Positions 1 through 4,653 of a stretch of DNA of 6,872 bases are shown piece after piece. The position numbers and the translations under genes were made by a program. The notes beneath the pieces are model-generated. The model was not told where the DNA came from. It made no database searches and saw only the letters and a list, made by a program, of their open reading frames with translations. The stretch comes from Chloroflexota bacterium (GTDB taxonomy: Bacteria; Chloroflexota; Ktedonobacteria; Ktedonobacterales; Ktedonobacteraceae). The stretch is from contig JAJZEJ010000489.1 of assembly GCA_021828635.1 (NCBI GenBank), positions 1-6,872 of the forward strand, written 5' to 3'. How positions within the stretch are numbered: position 1 is the first letter of the stretch; every line of letters begins with the position of its first letter.

Positions 1-111
1 ATTGAGTTAGCCGATCAGGTGAGCCTCGCTATCTTTGGCATCGGCGAACACCACTGGACAGAATTTGCCGTCTCAGCACCAGCAGTCGTTCTCGCGGCGG
101 CGGCCAGGCGG
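1..111 (+). pseudogene. Luciferase-like (LLM class) flavin monooxygenase, internal fragment
   Basis: Frame 1 reads from the window edge through [19 protein letters not shown] and then [18 protein letters not shown]. This is the conserved early segment of LLM class flavin-dependent oxidoreductases: the second helix, the GIGEHH strand motif and the FAVSAP-VVLAAAA helix. In the family this is followed by a segment of the type T-RIRL-SAVTVLSSDDP. Here the similarity stops around codon 36-37 (bases 106-111). The frame then runs on to 420 only as the antisense of the neighbouring dehydrogenase, whose stop codon is at 115-117. More than 250 residues of the barrel, including the rest of the flavin site, are therefore missing. 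The upstream part lies outside the window. The GTG at 19 is an internal Val codon of the motif, not a start. The family call is from recognised motifs; loss by rearrangement is inferred. Confidence 0.72.
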
Positions 112-114
112 AAG

Positions 115-1134
115 CTAGGATTGCTCTATAATGATCTTAATTCCCTGCCGAGAACGCTGGGTCTCCAGTGCATGCGCATACTCTTGGAGAGCAAAGGTAT
201 GAGTGACCATCTCATTGACCTTGACCTTGTGGCTTTCAAGATAGGAGAGCGCCCGGTCGAAACAATGCGCCTGTGCAAACGATCCAATGATAGTCAGTTG
301 CTTCTGGAAGATTTCATAGGGACTCCAGTTAAGGCGAGCGTTTGCTGGATAGACGCCATAGACCACAATATGACCACCTGGACGCGCATATTGCAAAGCT
401 TCATTGCAGAGTTGTGGTGAACCAGTAGCTTCCACCACATAATCGAAACCATGCCGATGCGCCTTCAATAAACGCTCACGGTGAGACGGCGCATCATTAC
501 GATCAATCGGAACAACCTCATCAGCAGCTACACGGGAGACAAGATCGAGCTTTGCACCAGCTGGGGCGGCAACCGTGAGATGGGCAGCCCCATTTAATTT
601 GAGCAATTGGGCCAGGATGATCCCCGTCGGTCCAGCACCAAAGAGCAGGACAGAACTGCCCGGCTTGGGAGCAATGAGGTCCATCCCATGAATAGCACAG
701 GCCGTTGGCTCAACCAGAGCCGCCTCCTGCCAGCTCAGATGCTCAAAGCGAAAGACCTTCTCAGCTTTAATGGCAACGTATTGGGCCTGCCCACCCGCGA
801 TGTTCACGCCATGCGAGAGAAAGTTCTCACAGAAGAGTGGCTCGTCACGCCGACAGTAAAAGCAGTGACCACAGAGTTCAGTATTATCACAGACGACACG
901 CTCACCTATCTTGATCTCTTCGACAGCAGCCCCAACAGCAACGACCTCACCGGCAAATTCATGACCCGGAATAAGCGGGAATTGGGCCAGGAACTCCCCC
1001 TCGTGGATGTGCAGATCTGTTCCACAAATTCCACAGGAGCGCACACCAATGAGTACCTCATCAGGCGCTAGTTCCGGCGTTGGCATCTCTCGATAGCTTA
1101 ACTGCTTCGGAGCATCATAGACAATAGCCTTCAT
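115..1134 (-). CDS. Zinc-dependent medium-chain alcohol/polyol dehydrogenase
   Basis: A 339-residue cytoplasmic oxidoreductase of the MDR superfamily, of normal full length. It should interconvert an alcohol or polyol and a ketone or aldehyde using NAD(P). Visible features are a GroES-like N-terminal domain with the catalytic zinc motif GICGTD (Cys37), the GHEFAGEV motif (His58, Glu59), four structural-zinc cysteines (88, 91, 94, 102) and [10 protein letters not shown] (Glu142). The Rossmann motif GAGPTG is at 166-171. The second Rossmann strand ends in TVAAPAGAK, where NAD-preferring relatives usually carry an acidic residue, so NADP use is possible. The overall pattern resembles sorbitol, threonine and D-arabinitol dehydrogenases; the substrate cannot be read from sequence. 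The ATG at 1134 is chosen over an in-frame TTG at 1155 because AAGGGA lies 10 nt upstream of it and the protein then begins MKAIVYDAP, as is typical. It lies 84 nt downstream of the isomerase-like gene on the same strand and is probably co-transcribed. Confidence 0.9.
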   Translation of the reverse strand: MKAIVYDAPKQLSYREMPTPELAPDEVLIGVRSCGICGTDLHIHEGEFLAQFPLIPGHEFAGEVVAVGAAVEEIKIGERVVCDNTELCGHCFYCRRDEPLFCENFLSHGVNIAGGQAQYVAIKAEKVFRFEHLSWQEAALVEPTACAIHGMDLIAPKPGSSVLLFGAGPTGIILAQLLKLNGAAHLTVAAPAGAKLDLVSRVAADEVVPIDRNDAPSHRERLLKAHRHGFDYVVEATGSPQLCNEALQYARPGGHIVVYGVYPANARLNWSPYEIFQKQLTIIGSFAQAHCFDRALSYLESHKVKVNEMVTHTFALQEYAHALETQRSRQGIKIIIEQS

Positions 1135-1144
1135 CAGATGTTTG

Positions 1145-1150
1145 TCCCTT
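1145..1150 (-). promoter_or_regulatory. Shine-Dalgarno site deciding the dehydrogenase start
   Basis: Read on the minus strand this is AAGGGA, with 10 nt between it and the ATG at 1134-1132. No comparable site precedes the in-frame TTG at 1155, and the Shine-Dalgarno itself lies inside that longer reading. The ATG is therefore the likely start. Confidence 0.6.
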
Positions 1151-1218
1151 ATCAACTAAACGAGCAGAACACAACCGTAGAACGGCAAGCTCAGCCACGA
1201 ACCATTGAAGCAGCGTGC

Positions 1219-2058
1219 TTAAAGATACTGCTGCACGATCTCTCGCTCTAGCTCTAACCCATGCCACTCATCATCATCTGGGCCATCGTAGATGAGGGTA
1301 TAGGGTCCGGCAAAAGATGCCTCGCGGGTGAGTGTGAGGCAACGGACGTAATCTTGCTGATCGAGATGATCGGGGGCGGAAAAGTGCGCTTTGGCATGGC
1401 ACGATTCAGCATAGCCTGCAATCGATGCAAGCTGCGTGTATTTGTCAGACCCCTTCCAATTGCCAAAATCCAGGCATAAGCCAACACGCTGCTCTAGCTG
1501 CTCAAAGAGTGTGTGAACGGCCTGGGGATGAGAGAGAACGGCGAACCAGTTTTCGGTCATCAGACGCAAGCCCAGGCTTTCAGCCCGCTCGGCCAGAGCG
1601 AGTAGCGCCTCAACACTTCTTTGAAGGGCATCTTCGGTCAGTGATTTACCTGCAATAACACGGGTTCGCTTCGCCCCCAGATGGGCAGCAATCTCCAACC
1701 AGCCTTCTATCCAGGCAAGATCACGTGCAGCATGCTCTGGGTGCGTCAGGTCTCCTTCGTCGATGAGCAGGGAGAAGAGTTCTATGTGTGCAGTCTGCAA
1801 AGCCGAGCGAAGTTCAGAAAGATAGCCAGTATCGAGTGTTGGAAGATGGAAGTGACAGATTTCCAACGTCGTAATCCCGAACGCAGCCAAGTGGGCTGGC
1901 AATTCTAATAGCGTAGACTGCCCCTTGTTATACGACTCACGTGAAAAGGGAACGCCTTGTTCAACGCCATAGATCTGCGGCTTTCCCAGCGTTCGGTGCA
2001 GGCTCCAGCTTGAAACGGAGAGTCTGCGCTGGCTCGTAGATGTCTGCTGCGATACCAT
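1219..2058 (-). CDS. Sugar phosphate isomerase/epimerase-like TIM-barrel protein
   Basis: A 279-residue protein of the xylose-isomerase-like TIM barrel superfamily (AP endonuclease 2 fold). This family contains sugar and inosose epimerases, isomerases and dehydratases that use a divalent metal. Barrel-strand motifs appear in the expected order: RLSVSSWSLHR (12-22), TTLEICHFHLP (63-73), a strand around 92-100, RTRVIAGKS (131-139), LRLMTENW (164-171, Glu169), VGLCLDFGNW (192-201, Asp197), the HAKAH motif (221-225, His221) and TLIYDGPDDDEW (254-265). Glu169, Asp197 and His221 are the likely metal ligands by family analogy. The fourth is probably an acidic residue near 258-262. There is no signal peptide or membrane segment. 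The ATG at 2058 has an AAAGGA Shine-Dalgarno about 6 nt upstream. It is the first gene of a probable pair with the zinc dehydrogenase, which points to carbohydrate or polyol catabolism. The exact substrate is unknown. Confidence 0.87.
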   Translation of the reverse strand: MVSQQTSTSQRRLSVSSWSLHRTLGKPQIYGVEQGVPFSRESYNKGQSTLLELPAHLAAFGITTLEICHFHLPTLDTGYLSELRSALQTAHIELFSLLIDEGDLTHPEHAARDLAWIEGWLEIAAHLGAKRTRVIAGKSLTEDALQRSVEALLALAERAESLGLRLMTENWFAVLSHPQAVHTLFEQLEQRVGLCLDFGNWKGSDKYTQLASIAGYAESCHAKAHFSAPDHLDQQDYVRCLTLTREASFAGPYTLIYDGPDDDEWHGLELEREIVQQYL

Positions 2059-2144
2059 ATCTTTTCCTTTCTACCTCTCGTACATCTCTGAATGGCTCTA
2101 GTGTAGCACATACGTGAGAAAACTGCTCAGCGGTGGTCTCTTTT

Positions 2145-2333
2145 TCAACGAATTTTCGTTTCCGCCTTCCTCGCGGTTATGAAGACGCGATTGTGGGTCA
2201 GAAGTGTCCAAATAACATCTACTGGTACATCAGGGGAGGAGCCAAGAAGCTCGGCAACGGAAATTCCCGGAGCGGTAGAAAGGCACGCAAGAACCTGTGC
2301 TTCTTGAGACGCACGCAGAGACAGGATACTCAT
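2145..2333 (-). pseudogene. Possible remnant of a helix-turn-helix protein, maybe transposon-derived
   Basis: This 62-codon minus-strand frame contains SQEAQVLACLSTAPGISVA followed by ELLGSSPDVPVDVIWTLLTHNRVFI. That reads like a small winged-helix unit: a helix, the turn APGISVAELL, a second helix with VPVDVIWTLL, and a strand RVFI. The pattern recalls helix-turn-helix segments of transposon proteins such as TnsA-like endonucleases, but this is from memory and unsupported by a search. The sequence becomes uninformative after residue 53 and then stops. The ATG at 2333 has no Shine-Dalgarno site and sits inside an inverted repeat. Nothing recognisable continues in the frame upstream of the ATG. 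A decayed fragment is the best explanation if it is real; a chance frame remains quite possible. Confidence 0.27.
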
Positions 2334-2339
2334 GTATCC
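2324..2339. repeat. Perfect 6-bp inverted repeat with 4-nt spacer
   Basis: GGATAC (2324-2329) and GTATCC (2334-2339) are exact reverse complements separated by TCAT. It could be a regulator site or a small hairpin in the divergent spacer. A repeat this short can also arise by chance. Confidence 0.4.
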
Positions 2340-2360
2340 AAAAATCCTGAAGGAACTTGA

Positions 2361-2401
2361 GATTCTGGATATACAGAGGATGTATTGTATATCTGAGAAT
2401 C
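2361..2401. repeat. Long interrupted inverted repeat (6 + 8 bp arms)
   Basis: The left arm is GATTCT (2361-2366), one unpaired G, then GATATACA (2368-2375). The right arm is TGTATATC (2386-2393), two unpaired bases, then AGAATC (2396-2401). The loop is 10 nt. Fourteen base pairs match exactly across the arms, which is unlikely by chance in 41 bases. It is AT-rich, lies in non-coding DNA and has no following T-run. An operator for a dimeric regulator or a mobile-element end relic is more likely than a terminator. The function is unassigned. Confidence 0.6.
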
Positions 2402-2501
2402 GTCACGGCCCAGGGTCAATGCATCCATCTCCCACAACGACTCCACTTTTTGTGAAATCCGTCGGCACGTGCGTTTTAGGGAGTACTGGCCAACCGTATT
2501 T

Positions 2502-2529
2502 AAGTATTGACTTGATAAAGTCAATACTT
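2502..2529. promoter_or_regulatory. Perfect 12-bp inverted repeat, probable ArsR-family operator
   Basis: The arms AAGTATTGACTT (2502-2513) and AAGTCAATACTT (2518-2529) are exact reverse complements separated by GATA. The repeat covers the -35 hexamer and nearly all of the -35/-10 spacer of the promoter of the ArsR gene that starts 12 bases downstream. A dimeric winged-helix repressor bound here would block RNA polymerase. The position and symmetry are seen directly; autorepression by the adjacent ArsR protein is inferred from the habits of this family. Confidence 0.82.
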
Positions 2530-2535
2530 TACACT
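2507..2535 (+). promoter_or_regulatory. Sigma-70-type promoter of the arsR-reductase operon
   Basis: The -35 is TTGACT (2507-2512, five of six consensus bases). The -10 is TACACT (2530-2535, four of six), and the spacer is exactly 17 bp. The expected transcription start is 5-9 nt after the -10, around 2541-2544. That coincides with the ATG at 2542 and implies a leaderless mRNA for the first gene. The -35 and the spacer are embedded in the inverted repeat at 2502-2529. Confidence 0.72.
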
Positions 2536-2541
2536 ATGTCC

Positions 2542-2880
2542 ATGGATATGTTTGTTGCGCTTTCCGATCCGACACGACGGGCCATTTTAGAGATCCTTGC
2601 TAGCTGCGGCGAACTCACAGCCACAGACATCTACGGGTACTTTCCTCTCAGCCCACAGGCGGTCTCGCAGCATCTCAAGGTTTTACGCGAGGCCAAACTG
2701 GTGGTGATGGAAAAACGCGCGCAGAAGCACCTGTATCGCCTCAATCTACAAACACTGTCCCAATTTGAAACATGGGTTCAGCAGACGAGACAGAGGGGGG
2801 AAGAGCGTTTTGAGGCACTAGATAAGGTGTTAGAAGATGAGAAACAGAAGCGTGCGCAAAGTGAGCAAGAGCAGAAATGA
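2542..2880 (+). CDS. ArsR/SmtB-fold transcriptional repressor, SdpR-like
   Basis: A 112-residue winged-helix DNA-binding protein. It opens with MDMFVALSDPTRRAILEILA, the hallmark start of the SdpR-like branch of ArsR regulators. The helix-turn-helix follows at about 26-53 (ATDIYGYFPLSPQAVSQHLK, with recognition helix SPQAVSQHLKVLREA). The wing is at 54-68 (VVMEKRAQKHLYRLN). A charged, probably helical tail at 76-112 could serve in dimerisation. The metal-binding ELCVCDL motif of arsenic/cadmium sensors is absent and there is one cysteine (22), so metal sensing is unlikely. ATGs at 2536, 2542 and 2548 are all possible. None has a Shine-Dalgarno site; 2542 is chosen because it coincides with the predicted transcription start. 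The frame is open upstream to 2332, but that part is promoter DNA. It is the first gene of the four-gene operon and probably represses it through the palindrome at 2502-2529. Family call strong, start moderate. Confidence 0.9.
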   Translation: MDMFVALSDPTRRAILEILASCGELTATDIYGYFPLSPQAVSQHLKVLREAKLVVMEKRAQKHLYRLNLQTLSQFETWVQQTRQRGEERFEALDKVLEDEKQKRAQSEQEQK

Positions 2881-2897
2881 GACCAGGAACAAAATGC

Positions 2898-2902
2898 GGA
2901 GG
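2898..2902 (+). promoter_or_regulatory. Strong Shine-Dalgarno for RibD_C reductase 1
   Basis: GGAGG lies 5 nt before the ATG at 2908, within the 27-nt gap after the arsR stop. It contrasts with the complete lack of such a site at arsR, which supports translation of the downstream genes from internal sites on a polycistronic mRNA. Confidence 0.7.
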
Positions 2903-2907
2903 AAACT

Positions 2908-3483
2908 ATGAGAAAAGTGTTTCTTAACATGACGATGACATTGGATGGCTTCTTTTGTGGGCCAAACGGCGAACTGGACTGGATGTCGCAGACACCCGAT
3001 CAGGAACTCAACGATGACATTGTGGCCTTCTTTCAAAACGTTGATCAGGGTTTTATTGGCTATCCAACGGCTTCCGGGATGATTCCCTACTGGCTGGGCG
3101 TCGCGCAAAACCCTGCGGCCTCAAAGGAAGAGCGTGCCATTGCGCAGGCCGTGAACACCTTACACCCGTTCATTCTCTCAAACAGGGAAGAAAAGCTTGT
3201 GTGGGAGAATACAGAGCTGCTCGTGGTGAAAAGTGATGATGATCTGGTTGAAGCAGTACAAAAGATCAAGCAGCAGGCAGGCCGTGACCTGGGTGTGCCT
3301 GGCGGCATTCGCACCGCGCAAACGTTTGTGCGGCTCGGCTTGATTGATGAATATGTGCTAATGGTTCATCCCGTTGCCATTGGCAAGGGGCAGAGCGTGT
3401 TCACCAATAGAGTCAACCTGGAACTGGTAAGCGTGAAGACCTACAAGTCCGGCGTGATGCGCGTGCATTACCGGCCACGTTAA
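2908..3483 (+). CDS. RibD C-terminal/dihydrofolate-reductase-like family protein 1
   Basis: A 191-residue cytoplasmic protein with the DHFR-like fold of the RibD_C family, the reductase domain of riboflavin biosynthesis and many stand-alone paralogues. Visible family motifs are the N-terminal strand and loop MTLDGFFCGPNGELDW (10-25), GVPGGIRTAQTFVRLGLIDE (129-148) and the C-terminal strand motif MVHPVAIGKGQSVF (152-165). The segment usually read as LLGR-TYE--A-YW is GFIGYPTASGMIPYW (48-62) here: the conserved arginine after the glycine is replaced by Tyr-Pro, which may alter binding of the NADPH phosphate. It is a stand-alone domain with no deaminase part, so it is not a riboflavin enzyme on this evidence. 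Its substrate is unknown. It is second in the operon, 27 nt after arsR and 26 nt before the SRPBCC gene, and shares a fold with the fourth gene but is clearly diverged from it. Confidence 0.88.
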   Translation: MRKVFLNMTMTLDGFFCGPNGELDWMSQTPDQELNDDIVAFFQNVDQGFIGYPTASGMIPYWLGVAQNPAASKEERAIAQAVNTLHPFILSNREEKLVWENTELLVVKSDDDLVEAVQKIKQQAGRDLGVPGGIRTAQTFVRLGLIDEYVLMVHPVAIGKGQSVFTNRVNLELVSVKTYKSGVMRVHYRPR

Positions 3484-3509
3484 ATAGCGGAGTTTGAAAG
3501 GAAAGAGGG

Positions 3510-4001
3510 ATGGCGAACAAGAACAAAACGACCATTATCGCGGAACCGGGGAAACAGGAAATGCGCCTCTCGCGCGAATTTGACGCGCCGCGTGAGCTTG
3601 TGTTTCAAGCCTTCACCGATCCAGAGCTGTATGTCCAGTGGCTTGGACCACGAAGGCTCACCACGCAGCTCGTCACCTTTGAGCCAAGGAGCGGCGGGCA
3701 GTGGCGCTACCTCCAGAAGGATCAGAGCGGCAACGAATTCGGCTTTCACGGTGTGTATCACGAAGTCCGCGTACCCGAACGCATCATCGATACCTTTGAG
3801 TTTGAGGGATTGCTGGAAGCAGGACATGTGGCTCTCGAAACGCTCATCCTGGAAGCATTGCCCAGAGGAAGAACGAGGCTCACCGCTCAATCTGTTTTCC
3901 AGTCGGTCGCCGACCGCGATGGTGCGCTCCAGAGCGGCATGGAAGAAGGACTCAACGATTCCTATGAGCGCCTCACAGAACTGCTAGAAACGATGTCGTA
4001 G
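3510..4001 (+). CDS. SRPBCC/AHSA1 domain protein
   Basis: A 163-residue protein of the SRPBCC (START/Bet v1-like) superfamily, AHSA1/CalC-like group. These proteins form a helix-grip fold with a deep hydrophobic cavity, used for binding or transforming hydrophobic small molecules. The family landmarks are present: [20 protein letters not shown] (20-39), YVQWLGP (41-47), RSGGQWRY (60-67), [12 protein letters not shown] (81-92), and the C-terminal helix [20 protein letters not shown] (143-162) that closes the cavity. No signal peptide or transmembrane segment is seen. AAGGA (3498-3502) lies 7 nt before the ATG. In many bacteria such proteins sit directly beside an SdpR-like ArsR gene, as in this operon; the ligand is usually unknown. 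Here it is inserted between two reductases, which suggests that it binds or presents their substrate or product. That last point is inference. Confidence 0.91.
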   Translation: MANKNKTTIIAEPGKQEMRLSREFDAPRELVFQAFTDPELYVQWLGPRRLTTQLVTFEPRSGGQWRYLQKDQSGNEFGFHGVYHEVRVPERIIDTFEFEGLLEAGHVALETLILEALPRGRTRLTAQSVFQSVADRDGALQSGMEEGLNDSYERLTELLETMS

Positions 4002-4031
4002 CATAGCATTCACAAAGATTGGAGAAACACC

Positions 4032-4592
4032 ATGGGAAAAGTTACGTTTGGCCTTTCGGTCTCGCTCGACGGCTTTATCGCCGATAAAAATGATGATGTC
4101 TCAGAAGTCTTCGCCTGGATGGGACGCACTATGGAACATTTCTATGAGGTCATAGGCGATCAACTCAACGAGGGCGGCGTAGTGATTATGGGACACCGAA
4201 GCTTTCATCAGATTGATAATGAGCAGGGGTGGATCATGCCTGATGGCACACCTCTTCCCGGCCCGGTGGTTGTCTTGCAATCGCAAGCTCGCGAACCCCT
4301 GAAACAGGGCCAGACGCAGTACTACTTTGTCACCGAGGGCATCGAGAGCGCGATTGCCAAAGCCAGGGAACTTGCAGGTGAGAAAAATATTGCCCTGCAC
4401 GGGGCCAGCGCGGTTCAACAAGCTCTGAAGGTGGGCCTGCTCGACGAAATCAATATGAGCGTGGCCCATGTCCTGCTGGGTGAAGGCGTGCGCCTCTTCG
4501 ATCACCTTGGCTCAAAACCGATCCATCTGGAACATATTCGCACGCTTGAGACGCCGGGTGCCACCCATCTCTCGTTTCGCGTGGTGAAGTAA
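4032..4592 (+). CDS. RibD C-terminal/dihydrofolate-reductase-like family protein 2
   Basis: A 186-residue stand-alone RibD_C/DHFR-like reductase, of usual length for the family. Motifs are VSLDGFIADKNDDVSEVFAW (10-29), the cofactor-loop region GGVVIMGHRSFHQID (48-62), GWIMPDGTPLPGPVVVL (66-82), IALHGASAVQQALKVGLLDE (120-139), and MSVAHVLLGEGVRLFDHLG (142-160). The last two are the classic GGA---Q-----GLVDE and P-LLG-G-RLF signatures; the first Gly is His here and the Pro is Ala. It probably uses NAD(P)H; the substrate is unknown. GGAG (4021-4024) lies 7 nt upstream of the ATG, 30 nt after the SRPBCC stop. It is the last gene of the operon and converges on the CoA ligase. It differs in its middle region from reductase 1, so the pair are not a recent duplication. 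Confidence 0.9.
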   Translation: MGKVTFGLSVSLDGFIADKNDDVSEVFAWMGRTMEHFYEVIGDQLNEGGVVIMGHRSFHQIDNEQGWIMPDGTPLPGPVVVLQSQAREPLKQGQTQYYFVTEGIESAIAKARELAGEKNIALHGASAVQQALKVGLLDEINMSVAHVLLGEGVRLFDHLGSKPIHLEHIRTLETPGATHLSFRVVK

Positions 4593-4630
4593 ACATTCTT
4601 TGGCCGCTATGGCAACAAGCCGGTGAGATC

Positions 4631-4653
4631 AGTAGTCCTACGAGTAGGCTACT
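4631..4653. terminator. Hairpin between convergent genes, candidate bidirectional terminator
   Basis: AGTAG (4631-4635), one bulged T, then CCTA (4637-4640) pair with TAGG (4645-4648) and CTACT (4649-4653) around a CGAG loop. The structure overlaps the stop codon of the minus-strand CoA ligase (4649-4651) and lies 38 nt after the stop of reductase 2. The position between two convergent transcripts fits a terminator. No clear U-run follows on either strand and the stem is weak, so it may be only partly effective. Confidence 0.38.

Larger units (their letters stand above)
2059..2501. other. Divergent intergenic spacer with several inverted repeats
   Basis: About 440 bases separate the start of the isomerase-like gene from the operator and promoter of the ArsR operon. 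I see no confident intact gene here. The short frames on both strands mostly lack a convincing Shine-Dalgarno site or family motif; the one that may be a gene remnant (2145-2333, minus) is listed separately. The stretch contains perfect inverted repeats at 2324-2339 and 2361-2401, and a short one at 2147-2160. I could not identify a clear sigma-70 promoter for the minus-strand gene; TACACT at 2105-2100 could be a -10, but it has no good -35. Confidence 0.55.

Noticed and set aside
19..420. 133-codon + strand frame starting at a GTG
   Set aside because: Only its first ~31 codons match a family (the monooxygenase fragment). The rest is antisense to the dehydrogenase, and the GTG is an internal Val codon.
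607..1071. 154-codon + strand frame
   Set aside because: It is wholly antisense to the zinc dehydrogenase, whose metal and Rossmann motifs are intact. The frame shows no family motif of its own.
1135..1155. Seven-residue N-terminal extension of the dehydrogenase from TTG 1155
   Set aside because: It has no Shine-Dalgarno site. The ATG at 1134 has one, and starting there gives the usual family N-terminus.
2147..2160. AACGAA-TT-TTCGTT inverted repeat
   Set aside because: It is a short, AT-rich palindrome with no positional link to a promoter, and is compatible with chance.
2288..2306. CAAGAA / TTCTTG inverted repeat with a 7-nt loop
   Set aside because: Six-base arms are expected by chance in this length of DNA, and no promoter or T-run is nearby.
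2133..2360. 75-codon + strand frame in the spacer
   Set aside because: It is basic and low in recognisable structure, has no Shine-Dalgarno site and no family resemblance.
2332..2541. N-terminal extension of the ArsR protein from ATG 2332
   Set aside because: The 70 extra residues resemble nothing in the family and are encoded by promoter and operator DNA.
3480..3890. Antisense frame over the SRPBCC gene
   Set aside because: It is a shadow of a strongly conserved gene with a good Shine-Dalgarno site. The frame has no independent features.
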